IMG/VR virus record: IMGVR_UViG_3300021963_000062
Span: 33,016-97,015 of that record
Length of the DNA: 64,000 nucleotides
Origin: a virus
Reading direction: 5' to 3' (one strand)
Shown here one piece after another: positions 1 to 8,183 of the stretch (position 1 is its first letter; every line of letters begins with the position of its first letter). Below the pieces are notes generated by a model. It did no database searches and was not told the DNA's origin. It worked only from the letters and a program-made list of their open reading frames with translations. The translations under genes were made by a program, and so were the position numbers.

Positions 1-162
1 CCAACCTTCCTGCCGTCCTTTAAGATAAAAACGGGTGCCTGATATACATGAGTCTTCAGTGAGAGCCGAGACCAATCCATTTCCTTCTTTGTCATAACTA
101 TCCCAGAGAAATTTTCCTTGTTCAACACGGAACGCATCATCAATCCATTGAATTTCTTGCAT
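1..162 (-). CDS. hypothetical protein, 3' part cut by window edge
   Basis: Open frame of 54 codons from an ATG at 162 to the window start without a stop, so the C-terminus lies outside. It begins MQEIQWIDDAF and contains SCISGTRFYLKGR. It sits in line with the following minus-strand small genes. I do not recognise a family; the frame, position and acidic N-terminus look like a normal small phage gene. Confidence 0.6.
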   Translation of the reverse strand, partial: MQEIQWIDDAFRVEQGKFLWDSYDKEGNGLVSALTEDSCISGTRFYLKGRQEGW

Positions 163-172
163 TTATATCTTT

Positions 173-394
173 TTAAAGTTGACTCGGACATTTACTTACC
201 ACCATAGCAATGGCAGCAGCTTCAATAGCAGGAGAAGTGGAGATTACTCTCCTCACATTTGACCCGCCATATTTATCGTTAGCCTTACTATAGGCAACTA
301 GAACTGATCGCAGAGTGTCCATACCTTTATTACGATTCGCACAAAAGTCTACTGCGACAGTATTCAATAGTGTCAGTAAAGTTAGTTCAGCCAT
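173..394 (-). CDS. hypothetical protein (73 aa)
   Basis: Short gene with a hydrophobic first half and an Ala-rich C-terminal half. It overlaps the stop of the upstream gene at 387-557 by 8 bases, typical of the tight packing here. No known domain is seen and no function is proposed. Confidence 0.6.
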   Translation of the reverse strand: MAELTLLTLLNTVAVDFCANRNKGMDTLRSVLVAYSKANDKYGGSNVRRVISTSPAIEAAAIAMVVSKCPSQL

Positions 395-557
395 CCCCTT
401 TAATACTTAAGGTGTAATCTTTCTTTGTTAGTTTATGTTGTTTTACGAATCTGTCAACATGATCTTTACATTCAAACCAACAGATTCGTTTTTCTTTACC
501 CTCCTTCAGATCCACTCGGAAGATGAAGGTTTCATACGGAAATTTTTCGTCAGTCAT
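387..557 (-). CDS. small hypothetical protein (56 aa)
   Basis: ATG at 557, TGA at 387-389. The protein is basic and aromatic (starts MTDEKFPYETFIFRVDLK, includes RICWFEC). The start overlaps the stop of the upstream gene in a TAATG arrangement, which supports both start codons. Function unknown. Confidence 0.6.
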   Translation of the reverse strand: MTDEKFPYETFIFRVDLKEGKEKRICWFECKDHVDRFVKQHKLTKKDYTLSIKGDG

Positions 558-718
558 TAAGTGGGTTGTTCCTGCCTTTGAGTATAGACCACATCAAAGA
601 GTTCGTCAAGTATTTCGTTACACTCGTGATACTCTTTACCATCAAGCAAAGTCTTCTCGAATTGATAACGACGAACTGCAGTGAAGATTAGTTTATATTG
701 TTCGGGTGTAAAGTTCAT
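557..718 (-). CDS. small hypothetical protein (53 aa)
   Basis: ATG at 718 overlaps the TAA of the upstream gene, and its own TAA overlaps the ATG of the downstream gene, so it is part of a coupled chain. The sequence is charged and helical (MNFTPEQYKLIFTAVRRYQF at the N-terminus). No family recognised. Confidence 0.6.
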   Translation of the reverse strand: MNFTPEQYKLIFTAVRRYQFEKTLLDGKEYHECNEILDELFDVVYTQRQEQPT

Positions 719-1191
719 TATTCTCCAAGTGTGTGAATGACAGGTTTTTCGTGGGCAAGGATATGATAAAGGTCTGGGTTCTTTGCTGCTGATACAGGAA
801 CAAACTCCGTCTCAGGATTAAACTCTTCATCACGAATTGCCTGGTTAATGACAATGGAACCTTCCTCCCCAGAATAAGACCGATGGAAAGTCATTTTAGG
901 GATCACCAGAGCCCCAGAAGAACGATTGAGATGAACGATATGATACGGATAACGCCATTCTGGGTTTACCAGTTCAAATGTGCGAATACCAGACAGAACA
1001 CGATTATGATCTACCTGGTGATAATGAATATAAAATTGTTTAGCTCCTACAATATCATCAGGTGGTGAAATAGCAGCACCAGTATGAATTACAAGATCTT
1101 GTGCGTTTGAGTTTTCTACAGAGATGTCATAGAATACAACTGCATCTGTTTCCCTGAATACTCTATGTTTTTTAAAGTGAACTTCGCTCAT
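718..1191 (-). CDS. hypothetical protein (157 aa)
   Basis: Mainly beta-like sequence rich in aromatic residues and His (for example YIHYHQVDHNR and MTFHRSY). It could be a small beta-sandwich or cupin-like fold, but no diagnostic motif is complete. One-base overlap with both neighbours shows it is translated in the same operon. Function unknown. Confidence 0.65.
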   Translation of the reverse strand: MSEVHFKKHRVFRETDAVVFYDISVENSNAQDLVIHTGAAISPPDDIVGAKQFYIHYHQVDHNRVLSGIRTFELVNPEWRYPYHIVHLNRSSGALVIPKMTFHRSYSGEEGSIVINQAIRDEEFNPETEFVPVSAAKNPDLYHILAHEKPVIHTLGE

Positions 1192-1388
1192 CAGTCGTAG
1201 GTGTTTTGCTCCTGTTGCAATCTATCTATATAAAAATAAATGGTAGCATTTGAATACTGAAATTCTTCAAATCTATGAGGTTTTTTCTCCTTCATCTTGG
1301 TCAACATATTAATCCAGTCGTATCGTTTGTCAACGACCCAACCATAATGTTGTTCATCCTGAAAAAGATCATACTTAGTTTTCATCAC
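1191..1388 (-). CDS. hypothetical protein (65 aa)
   Basis: Small charged protein rich in Tyr, Trp, Lys and Gln (HYGWVVDKRYDWINML). It overlaps its neighbours by 1-4 bases. No domain recognised. Confidence 0.6.
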   Translation of the reverse strand: MMKTKYDLFQDEQHYGWVVDKRYDWINMLTKMKEKKPHRFEEFQYSNATIYFYIDRLQQEQNTYD

Positions 1389-1609
1389 TCAAACTCCCGA
1401 GTCCTGTTAATCCTTTGAACTGGAGGGGTATAAGGGGGAATAACCTCACAAGTCACACGAATATCAGAACCTTTGGTTGCTTCAGCCATCTCACGATAAC
1501 CAAGACCAACATAGATCTGTCCACCGACTACGGCAACTGCCATGGATCCCCAGAAATAATAATACCACTTAGTTTTTACTTGGTGGCGTAGAATCTTATT
1601 GACTTTCAT
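1385..1609 (-). CDS. small membrane protein (74 aa)
   Basis: A basic N-terminus (MKVNKILRHQVKTK) is followed by one membrane segment at about residues 15-35 (YYYFWGSMAVAVVGGQIYVG). This suggests a single-pass protein with a short tail. It is coupled to neighbours by 4-base overlaps. Function unknown. Confidence 0.6.
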   Translation of the reverse strand: MKVNKILRHQVKTKWYYYFWGSMAVAVVGGQIYVGLGYREMAEATKGSDIRVTCEVIPPYTPPVQRINRTREFE

Positions 1610-1749
1610 TTGAATACAGCGGTAACTCCGACTACTTTGGCATTAGGATTGCGGGCAAGGGCAACTTGTCTTGCTTCTTGATAGTCACGGGCTTGTACTT
1701 CTTCTTTGAAGACCTTACCTGCAACATAAAGGGTAACTTCACATTTCAT
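1606..1749 (-). CDS. small hypothetical protein (47 aa)
   Basis: ATG at 1749 overlaps the stop of the upstream gene; TGA at 1606-1608 overlaps the next start. The protein starts MKCEVTLYVAGKVFKEEV and has a central QEARQVALARNP helix, so a small beta-alpha-beta fold is plausible. Function unknown. Confidence 0.6.
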   Translation of the reverse strand: MKCEVTLYVAGKVFKEEVQARDYQEARQVALARNPNAKVVGVTAVFK

Positions 1750-1928
1750 TTTAAATAATGTTCTTTATCAGTATCAAATTCAATCCATTTAGCATCTTTC
1801 ATATTAAGGCACATTAGAATTGTCTCATGTTCCCGATGTTCTCGTGGTGTACCACGATACAGGTATCTCCTTTGATACGCACAACACCAGACATTATAAT
1901 AGATCTTAGCTTTTTCAGAAAGAGCCAT
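1746..1928 (-). CDS. hypothetical protein (60 aa)
   Basis: Short basic N-terminal half with CCAYQRRYLYRGTPREHREH and an acidic C-terminal half. Overlaps both neighbours. No family recognised. Confidence 0.55.
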   Translation of the reverse strand: MALSEKAKIYYNVWCCAYQRRYLYRGTPREHREHETILMCLNMKDAKWIEFDTDKEHYLK

Positions 1929-2172
1929 TTCCTAGTCGTTCAAAACAAACACTGTTAAACTTACCCTCTACACCGCGAAGAATAAGTTTGGTGTGGGAAG
2001 ACTTTATAATTATTTGTTGAACAAAGTAAACTCCACCAGGAACTAACAGATGTTCTGGATCTGTATTATTTCCCCAAGCAACTTGTTCTTTAGAACACCC
2101 AACAAATTTTACAAAGTCTCCCTCTTTGATTTCACCATAAGAGAATTTTGGAATCTTAAGATCTTTCTTCAC
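1915..2172 (-). CDS. hypothetical protein (85 aa)
   Basis: Beta-rich small protein with EGDFVKFVGCS near the N-terminus and VPGGVYFVQQIIIKSSHT in the middle, which resembles a small SH3-like or KOW-like barrel. That comparison is by eye only. It sits in the same overlapping gene chain. Confidence 0.6.
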   Translation of the reverse strand: MKKDLKIPKFSYGEIKEGDFVKFVGCSKEQVAWGNNTDPEHLLVPGGVYFVQQIIIKSSHTKLILRGVEGKFNSVCFERLGNGSF

Positions 2173-2450
2173 TTCTTTTCCTCTTTTGGTTGCACTTTCT
2201 GTTTGGTAGGATCTGCATAAGGGACTCGTCCCTCTTTCTCGTACATCAGTATATCATACTTAAACTTGCACTCATGGGGTTTCTGATTGCAAAGAATCAG
2301 TGTGTCATTGATTGCACGATGAGATCCAACGGCAGAACCAAGTGAACTTCCTAAGAGCAATGTAAGTCCAAACATCCCAATGTTTTTAAGATTTAAAGAA
2401 CGTTCAACCATAATGAATTTCAGAAGTCTTTTTATTCTAATGTATTTCAT
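2169..2450 (-). CDS. small membrane protein
   Basis: A hydrophobic segment (NIGMFGLTLLLGSSLGSAVG) follows a basic stretch, then comes a soluble tail with two Cys and a Lys-rich end. The start is uncertain: ATG codons at 2450 and 2411 are both possible, and a TTG lies at 2462. The 2411 start would remove most overlap with the upstream gene. Function unknown. Confidence 0.5.
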   Translation of the reverse strand: MKYIRIKRLLKFIMVERSLNLKNIGMFGLTLLLGSSLGSAVGSHRAINDTLILCNQKPHECKFKYDILMYEKEGRVPYADPTKQKVQPKEEKK

Positions 2451-3609
2451 CTGGCCAGTCAACCCTGCCAGTATAATCTCTAAAAATCCATTTACCCAAT
2501 GAATTCGTTGAAACTATTAAATCAGCAGAAATAACTTTTTTCCTCTTATAAACTGTGAAAAGAGAACTCCAATTAGAAATTGATTTAACTACCGTTTTTG
2601 AATAACAACCCGCCATCAGATCAAATACATTTTCAAAGATTTTTATAGTTCGAAGTAAGTATTTTATTTTAAATTTTTCTTTTGGTATTTTATTTTGATG
2701 TAAAGTTATAAACTTCTTAAGATAATAAGACTTATCAATTATATTATTTGGATATCTATCATAATAATATGAATAATACTTTTTAGGAATGTCAGAACTA
2801 ATATAGATTTTTTGATTAGGATTTTCTGAAAGAATAAAATTATCAATCAAATTAAAATAATCAGAGTCTGGTATAATTTTATACCTATTAACCCAATCAA
2901 AATCATTATTAATATTTTCTGATTCAAAAAATATTTTTTGTCTGTTTTTATCTTTTTTTAATAACATATCATAATACTTATATTTTCCAGAATTTCTATA
3001 TTCTTTTCCCAATCTATTTTTATGAAAATTTTCCCAATAAGAATCTATTGTTTCCTTTGGTAAAATTTTTTCTATTTCATTCAAAAATTTTTCAGTGGGA
3101 TATGTACCCAGCCCTCTGCGTAAATGTATGCAACAAACATCGGAAAACTCATTTTCCATAAAATTAATAGCTGTTGTCAACTTTAATTTTATTTTAGATA
3201 CACAATTGTGCAGTATTTCTTTATATGTTATATTTTTATAATCAAAAAAATGATATAAGTGATCAAAACAAGAGATAGAAAAGTCAAGATAATAATAAGT
3301 ATTTTCAGAACTATTTTTATAATCAAATTGTTCTGTTAAAAGAATGTCTCTAAATTTTTCACACGTTATTGGAATTAGTTGATTATTAGATGATTTTAAA
3401 ACCGAAACATCTTGAGCTGTAGTATTTGGCAAATTAATTAATAATAGTTCAGGCCAATAGTTATCTTCCACAATTATTTCAACATCTTTAATAATTGTAG
3501 AAAAATAATATGCTAGACTCCAAATAGCAATTCTATCTCCAAATCCACTGTCATGTTCAAATAAGTTATTACCCGCCCATGGTTCAAAACATATTAGTTT
3601 TATGGACAT
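2437..3609 (-). CDS. fucosyltransferase-like protein (390 aa)
   Basis: The centre carries HLRRG (about residue 158), the motif that binds GDP-sugar in fucosyltransferases of the GT11/GT23/O-fucosyltransferase superfamily. Further shared elements are FGDRIAIW near residue 25, YWPELL near 52 and QKIYISSD before a YPNNIID stretch. The same order of motifs occurs in the gene at 5216-6328, so the two are paralogues. The gene is more AT-rich than its neighbours, which suggests late acquisition. It abuts the amidinotransferase gene by one base. Donor and acceptor are unknown; family assignment is by motif only. Confidence 0.6.
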   Translation of the reverse strand: MSIKLICFEPWAGNNLFEHDSGFGDRIAIWSLAYYFSTIIKDVEIIVEDNYWPELLLINLPNTTAQDVSVLKSSNNQLIPITCEKFRDILLTEQFDYKNSSENTYYYLDFSISCFDHLYHFFDYKNITYKEILHNCVSKIKLKLTTAINFMENEFSDVCCIHLRRGLGTYPTEKFLNEIEKILPKETIDSYWENFHKNRLGKEYRNSGKYKYYDMLLKKDKNRQKIFFESENINNDFDWVNRYKIIPDSDYFNLIDNFILSENPNQKIYISSDIPKKYYSYYYDRYPNNIIDKSYYLKKFITLHQNKIPKEKFKIKYLLRTIKIFENVFDLMAGCYSKTVVKSISNWSSLFTVYKRKKVISADLIVSTNSLGKWIFRDYTGRVDWPDEIH

Positions 3610-4574
3610 TAGTGTTCTCTTTCAAGATCTAAAGTTACGCAATGAAAAAATCCGGCTAGGGTTCTACCATGTCTCCAAGGGAGCATTGCAGATTCAATAC
3701 CGTATTTTTCCAGTTCTTTTCTAGTTTCATGTTGGTGTTCTTCCAAAACTACTAGATTGGGATTAATACTAATAAGATTCAAATTCCCCCAAGGAGAAGC
3801 GTTATTATAACTGGCATAGTATCCAGTATCATAAGGTTCTGGAGCAAAAATAACATCCCAACTTCTAAAAGGTTCCGGGAGATCATCTTTAGATTTAACT
3901 CTAGATGGATTAACCATCACTAAACCTTCCCTCAAAAATGCAACTGTACTATCGATGTGAACATAACTGTATACACCTTGGAGTAAATGTACTCTAACTT
4001 CAGATCCTACAAGTTCTTGAAGTAACTCTGCACCTTTTATGTTACCAGTATTTGAAACAAGATAGAGGAGATCATTATTAGCTCTAATGATATTGGCAGC
4101 ATCAAAAGCAGGAGAAGATTCAGTTAAAGAAAGAATGTCTTTATTTCCAATACAATCTTCAGTGTACAATTCATCTTCACAAGAACAAGGAATGTGAATT
4201 AAATTGTCAAAATGGTGTGCAAAAGACTTCCAATTATTTTTTCTAGATCGTAAAGGCATTGGAGTTGCAATAGACAAATCTCCATGAGTAAAAATACAAT
4301 CTCTGGGACAAAAATTATAATATTCTGTTTCTTCTCTATTGGGTCTGACTACTTCTATTTGTTGACTTTTTAAAAATTCAACAAAAGTTTCCAAGTCTTC
4401 ATTAGCTTCTTCAATTACTTGTTGTGGATATTCGCCAATAACTACATCAATTACATCTTGTTTATCGGCATAATTAACAAATCTTAGAGACCTATCCATT
4501 TCAGGAACTCTAGCGTAATCTGCAACTCCTACGAGTACTTTTTTTAGAGGATCCCACTCATTTCTACTAGTCAT
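3609..4574 (-). CDS. amidinotransferase-family protein (AGAT-like)
   Basis: This 321-residue protein matches glycine or inosamine amidinotransferases, which move an amidino group from arginine to an amine via a cysteine thioester. The catalytic set is visible: Asp158 in FDAAN, His206 in VHIDS and Cys312 in GFFHCVTLD. The spacing (48 and 106) is close to that of vertebrate AGAT (49 and 104). CPRDC at about residues 89-93 is also typical. It sits between two fucosyltransferase-like genes, so a sugar or amino-sugar substrate is a reasonable guess. A hydrolase of the same fold cannot be excluded. Confidence 0.8.
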   Translation of the reverse strand: MTSRNEWDPLKKVLVGVADYARVPEMDRSLRFVNYADKQDVIDVVIGEYPQQVIEEANEDLETFVEFLKSQQIEVVRPNREETEYYNFCPRDCIFTHGDLSIATPMPLRSRKNNWKSFAHHFDNLIHIPCSCEDELYTEDCIGNKDILSLTESSPAFDAANIIRANNDLLYLVSNTGNIKGAELLQELVGSEVRVHLLQGVYSYVHIDSTVAFLREGLVMVNPSRVKSKDDLPEPFRSWDVIFAPEPYDTGYYASYNNASPWGNLNLISINPNLVVLEEHQHETRKELEKYGIESAMLPWRHGRTLAGFFHCVTLDLEREH

Positions 4575-4806
4575 TATTTTTAATAAATTCTTTTTCTAAT
4601 TCTTTTGCAAGTTTCATCGCTCTTCTCCACATTAAATATTTTACTATGGGATTACGAGGATTATTTAATAACCACCATTTGGTTTTCCCATACTCAAATT
4701 TCAAAAGTTTAGTAATAAAATAAAATGATCTTGCAACACTATCATCAGTTATGATAAAGTATGCAGCTATTACAAAGAGAAAAAACCAAATAGAATAATA
4801 TTCCAT
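4567..4806 (-). CDS. small membrane protein (79 aa)
   Basis: One hydrophobic segment at the N-terminus (IWFFLFVIAAYFIITDD) followed by a basic, helical tail. The stop overlaps the start of the amidinotransferase gene by 8 bases. Function unknown. Confidence 0.6.
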   Translation of the reverse strand: MEYYSIWFFLFVIAAYFIITDDSVARSFYFITKLLKFEYGKTKWWLLNNPRNPIVKYLMWRRAMKLAKELEKEFIKNND

Positions 4807-4807
4807 A

Positions 4808-5005
4808 TTAATGCCAACGAAGAGACTTTAAGTATTCCAATACGGTATCTCTCACATCCATGAGCTCATGATAACACTTTTGATTATGGGCACATTGTCT
4901 AAGTTCATGATCTGGTTTATATACACTTTCCACAAATAAATCTAATCCTCTATTCCACTTATCCTTTTTGGATTCTCCATCATGTGTGCAGTAAGGTTGT
5001 GACAT
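4808..5005 (-). CDS. hypothetical protein (65 aa)
   Basis: Small protein with several Cys and His (YCTHDGES, LRQCAHNQKCYHEL), possibly metal-binding or helical-hairpin. Start ATG at 5005 overlaps the TAA of the upstream gene (TAATG). Confidence 0.6.
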   Translation of the reverse strand: MSQPYCTHDGESKKDKWNRGLDLFVESVYKPDHELRQCAHNQKCYHELMDVRDTVLEYLKSLRWH

Positions 5006-5175
5006 TAAACTTGCTCCAAATCTTCTATGGATGATACTGGTACTTCGTGTTCTGCAATTCGGTAATAATGTTCACCTTCTCGTATACCAAGATACTCGAT
5101 ATCATCACAATTATATTCTCTTAACCACGCTTGAAGACGCAAATGCATCAACTCCGAGGCGTTTGGGACATTCAT
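5005..5175 (-). CDS. small hypothetical protein (56 aa)
   Basis: ATG at 5175, TAA at 5005-5007. The protein is acidic in its second half (IREGEHYYRIAEHEVP). It is the first gene after the promoter at 5199-5226 and is coupled to the next gene. No family recognised. Confidence 0.55.
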   Translation of the reverse strand: MNVPNASELMHLRLQAWLREYNCDDIEYLGIREGEHYYRIAEHEVPVSSIEDLEQV

Positions 5176-5198
5176 AGATAATCACTAAACACTTAGTA

Positions 5199-5226
5199 AT
5201 TATAAGTTATTTAGCTTATTTGTCAA
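5199..5226 (-). promoter_or_regulatory. sigma70-like promoter with embedded late motif
   Basis: On the minus strand TTGACA (5221-5226) and TATAAT (5199-5204) are separated by 16 bases. A CTAAATA late-type box lies between them at 5208-5214. It should drive the genes from 5175 downward, perhaps in both early and late phases. Confidence 0.65.
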
Positions 5227-6328
5227 GTTTAAGTTCTGATAGATTTAATAAACCAAAATCTGATATATTTAATAAAGTATAGTTCAACAAGTCTGTGGAA
5301 GGAGAATGTCCCATTGATAATCGGTAATATTCAGAAAACAAAACCCAAAATGAATAACAATCATATATGATATCTTTTTCACAATTGCATAGAGAAAATA
5401 AATCCAAAAGGTAAGTAAGCATGTGCATATCAGATTTTGATAAATCGTTTCCAAAAAAAGAAAAAAATTCTGTAAGTAGATCATCTCTGTTTATAATTTT
5501 ATTTGGATATTTTTCTTTATAGTGTTGTACGTATTTTGTTTTTACATTACATGATAGATAAAATTTTTGTTCTGGATTTATTTCCAAAATTTTATCTATT
5601 TTTTGAAAATAAATTTCATCCGGTATAAATTTATTTTTCATCTGATTTTTTAAATACTGAGAAACATTTTTATACAGATCAACATTACCTTGCCAATAAT
5701 CTGAAATAAAATCTTGCCTGATATTTTCAGGGAGAGTGTTAATATCTTCCATTGTCATAGGTATATGAGTTCTTCTAATATAAAGACCCATATGCCCTTT
5801 AAGTTTGTTTCTTAGATAATTATTTGCTTCTTCTGAGGATAATTTTATTTTACTAATTTCTTTCAACAGTTTGAACTTCATTTTTATAAATTCATCAAAA
5901 GATATATCGTATTTTTCATATCTAGTTTGATGATATTTAACTTCAAACAACAATAAATCATTACATAAACTAGTGGAATATGAAAAAGATGAATGGTCAT
6001 TTAAATAGTCAAAATTTCTTTTAATAAAGAAGTCTAAAAAGTTTTTCTCAGTTAGAGGAAAAGAATTTGATAACTGTTCTTTTTTTATAGAATCAAATGA
6101 AATTTGATCTGGAAATTTTATAAATTTACTTTCCGGCCACTTTTCTTTCTCTAGGACAATGTTAAAATTGTTTTCGCTTACTATACTTAAAACAAGAGAG
6201 TACATCAAAAAATTTAACCTATGTCCTAATCCAACATCTACTTCTTTAGTTTGGTGATTAACAATGCAATGGTTAGCTCCAAAATGAGATTTAGGTAAAA
6301 TCCAATACAAAATTTTTTTATCTTGCAT
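5216..6328 (-). CDS. fucosyltransferase-like protein (370 aa), paralogue of 2437-3609
   Basis: Contains YIRRT at about residue 187 in the place of HLRRG, KWPESK near residue 63, EQKFYLSC and YPNKIIN toward the C-terminus, in the same order as the protein at 2437-3609. I infer the same GDP-sugar transferase fold. The RRG glycine is changed to Thr here, so activity may differ. Strongly AT-rich compared with flanking genes. Function otherwise unknown. Confidence 0.55.
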   Translation of the reverse strand: MQDKKILYWILPKSHFGANHCIVNHQTKEVDVGLGHRLNFLMYSLVLSIVSENNFNIVLEKEKWPESKFIKFPDQISFDSIKKEQLSNSFPLTEKNFLDFFIKRNFDYLNDHSSFSYSTSLCNDLLLFEVKYHQTRYEKYDISFDEFIKMKFKLLKEISKIKLSSEEANNYLRNKLKGHMGLYIRRTHIPMTMEDINTLPENIRQDFISDYWQGNVDLYKNVSQYLKNQMKNKFIPDEIYFQKIDKILEINPEQKFYLSCNVKTKYVQHYKEKYPNKIINRDDLLTEFFSFFGNDLSKSDMHMLTYLLDLFSLCNCEKDIIYDCYSFWVLFSEYYRLSMGHSPSTDLLNYTLLNISDFGLLNLSELKLDK

Positions 6329-6338
6329 ATAATTTGAA

Positions 6339-6665
6339 CTAATCTCTTTTAATTGGTATAAATTCCACTTGAGTTTTCCATTTAAATCCAGGAGTTTCCC
6401 AAGTTTGGTTGTTATTATAGATTCTATTATTGTTTACCAGTTCTTCCTCAGTAATATCAGAGTCATCGGAAGGAACATAATCCGCAAAAGTACTTCCGGA
6501 ATAAAGTTCTTCAAGCCTCAACTTACTTGGGTAATGTTTTAGAAGAGCTCTTGCAGATAACCTGACTTTTTCAGGTACATCTACAATTTTTTTGGAGTCC
6601 ATTAAGTCAATAAGAAACTCTCTAGTAGCGAGAAGAGAGTTGTGTTCTTGTTGTGGTAAAGTCAT
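6339..6665 (-). CDS. BPSL0761-like small protein (108 aa)
   Basis: The N-terminal half has TREFLIDLMD followed by ARALLKHYPS, which is the pattern of the BPSL0761 family of uncharacterised bacterial and phage proteins. The C-terminal half is acidic and then aromatic. The assignment is from memory of the motif; the biochemical role of the family is unknown. Confidence 0.55.
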   Translation of the reverse strand: MTLPQQEHNSLLATREFLIDLMDSKKIVDVPEKVRLSARALLKHYPSKLRLEELYSGSTFADYVPSDDSDITEEELVNNNRIYNNNQTWETPGFKWKTQVEFIPIKRD

Positions 6666-6668
6666 AAC

Positions 6669-6827
6669 TCATCTGGCATACTGCTCAATAATAAATAATA
6701 CCTCATTTAAGTACTTGTGGGCAAGTTCTTTCTCTTTTTTGTATGGAGTTGGTTCTTGATCTATTCTATTCTTTAGATTGAGAACTCTCACTCTCATTTC
6801 ATCTCTGGTGATCTGATTCCGTGGCAT
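6669..6827 (-). CDS. small hypothetical protein (52 aa)
   Basis: Helical, charged protein starting MPRNQITRDEMRVRVLNLK. I chose the ATG at 6827; a TTG at 6872 in the same frame would add 15 residues. No strong ribosome binding site separates the two choices. Function unknown. Confidence 0.5.
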   Translation of the reverse strand: MPRNQITRDEMRVRVLNLKNRIDQEPTPYKKEKELAHKYLNEVLFIIEQYAR

Positions 6828-6908
6828 CGTCAAAAAATCCGCGCCTTCTATATAGGCGACCCTGGCAGTCAAAAATTTTACCGGAAATTTTTCCCCCGAA
6901 AAATGAAA

Positions 6909-7115
6909 TCAGTCCTCAGTTTCAGTTTTCTGGTGTTTCTTTTTACATGCACCACGAGCCCATGCACGAGCAAGGCTATTAACGTGTGAACATGGTTTCT
7001 GTTTCTCCCCGCAGTAAGGACATGAGGCGTCTGGGGGATCCGCAATGTATCCTTCAGGCGTGTACATCCTTATTTTCTTTTGATTCTGTGATTGTTTTCT
7101 TTTACGATGATTCAT
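6909..7115 (-). CDS. small zinc-finger-like protein (68 aa)
   Basis: Very basic N-terminus (MNHRKRKQSQNQKKIR), then CPYCGEKQKPCSH, which could bind zinc with the later Cys and His residues (GACKKKH). Perhaps nucleic acid binding. Four-base overlap with the next upstream gene. Confidence 0.55.
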   Translation of the reverse strand: MNHRKRKQSQNQKKIRMYTPEGYIADPPDASCPYCGEKQKPCSHVNSLARAWARGACKKKHQKTETED

Positions 7116-7429
7116 GACAGATTAAGAGGTTCCAGTTCACTCTCAGGTAATTTAAGTTGACCCTCTTTCAGTTGTTTTGGTTCTTCAACTTTCCAAGATC
7201 CACCAACACCACCATCCATATTCACGACAATCTCATTGGTGGGAAGTGCCTTAGGCATCTCAACATCAATCACTTGACCCATCAGATGATTGGTGTTCTT
7301 GATATAAGTCCTGTTAGGATGCATTTGAGCCAGATTATGGGCGTCCAATTCATTACCGCAGTCAGCAATTTTCTTCCCAGTCCTCTGGTCAATCACTGAC
7401 CAATACTCTTCGGGCAAATATTTATTCAT
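7112..7429 (-). CDS. hypothetical protein (105 aa)
   Basis: N-terminal half reads YWSVIDQRTGKKIADCGNE, a small beta domain; the C-terminal half is Lys/Glu/Leu-rich. It lies between small genes and has no diagnostic motif. Confidence 0.6.
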   Translation of the reverse strand: MNKYLPEEYWSVIDQRTGKKIADCGNELDAHNLAQMHPNRTYIKNTNHLMGQVIDVEMPKALPTNEIVVNMDGGVGGSWKVEEPKQLKEGQLKLPESELEPLNLS

Positions 7430-7431
7430 AG

Positions 7432-7638
7432 TTAAAATCCCTTTGATTTTGTTTTGGGTTTCTTTTTATCAAGAACTTCAAACAGATCTAGTTGACCAGT
7501 GGATGACCATTGGAACCAATAAACCTGGGCATCCTCCCAGTTATCAAACTCCATCGTCTTTCCGTTCTTAAAGAATAATTTATAGTCATGTCTATTATAA
7601 GGTAAATCAGAAGTTTGTGCAAAAGTTTTAATTGTCAT
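7432..7638 (-). CDS. hypothetical protein (68 aa)
   Basis: Contains YKLFFKNGKTMEFDNWEDAQ, a compact beta-hairpin followed by helix, and a basic C-terminus. Its start overlaps the stop of the LOG-family gene (ATGA). Function unknown. Confidence 0.6.
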   Translation of the reverse strand: MTIKTFAQTSDLPYNRHDYKLFFKNGKTMEFDNWEDAQVYWFQWSSTGQLDLFEVLDKKKPKTKSKGF

Positions 7639-8183
7639 AATAAAAGTCCTTTCAAAAGATGAGTAGCCTCAGAGAACCTATCAACATAATGAACTAAGTC
7701 CATATCTTCACTACTAATGAATCCATTATCAAGCATTTCTTCCTCAATCCAATGTTTGAGTGTTCTCCACATTCTACCAACACAGATAATTGGTTTCTTA
7801 TCCATGTGACTGACTTGAACTAACTGATAGATCAATGCCATTTCTAGGAGAGTTCCTACACCACCAGGAGTAACGATAAACGCATCGCACTCTGCGAATG
7901 TCTTAAGTCTGGAGTAGAAAGTCTGGTGTTTTTCATACTCCTGAACATACTTATTAACTCCTTCCTCAAAGGGAAGATAGATTGCTTCTGCAATAGAACA
8001 GAGGTGATCTCCACCGCATCCTTCTATTGCACCCTTATTGGCGGCTTCCATAGTTCCAGGGCCGCCTCCAGTTACTACTGTCCAACCTTGTGCAGAGATA
8101 TTTCTTCCGAGTTTTTCTACTGCCTTATAGAGATCGGATTCCGGATTCGTTCTTGCAGAACCAAAGATTGCTACTTTTTTCAT
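7635..8183 (-). CDS. LOG-family protein (TIGR00730-type Rossmann fold)
   Basis: 182 residues with the two hallmarks of the LOG/lysine-decarboxylase-like family: GGGPGTMEAA at about 39-48 and PGGVGTLLE at about 106-114. Members cleave the N-glycosidic bond of cytokinin-type nucleoside monophosphates or other nucleotides. In a phage it may process nucleotides or nucleotide signals; this is inference. It overlaps the Mom-like gene by 4 bases, so it belongs to the same operon. Confidence 0.85.
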   Translation of the reverse strand: MKKVAIFGSARTNPESDLYKAVEKLGRNISAQGWTVVTGGGPGTMEAANKGAIEGCGGDHLCSIAEAIYLPFEEGVNKYVQEYEKHQTFYSRLKTFAECDAFIVTPGGVGTLLEMALIYQLVQVSHMDKKPIICVGRMWRTLKHWIEEEMLDNGFISSEDMDLVHYVDRFSEATHLLKGLLL

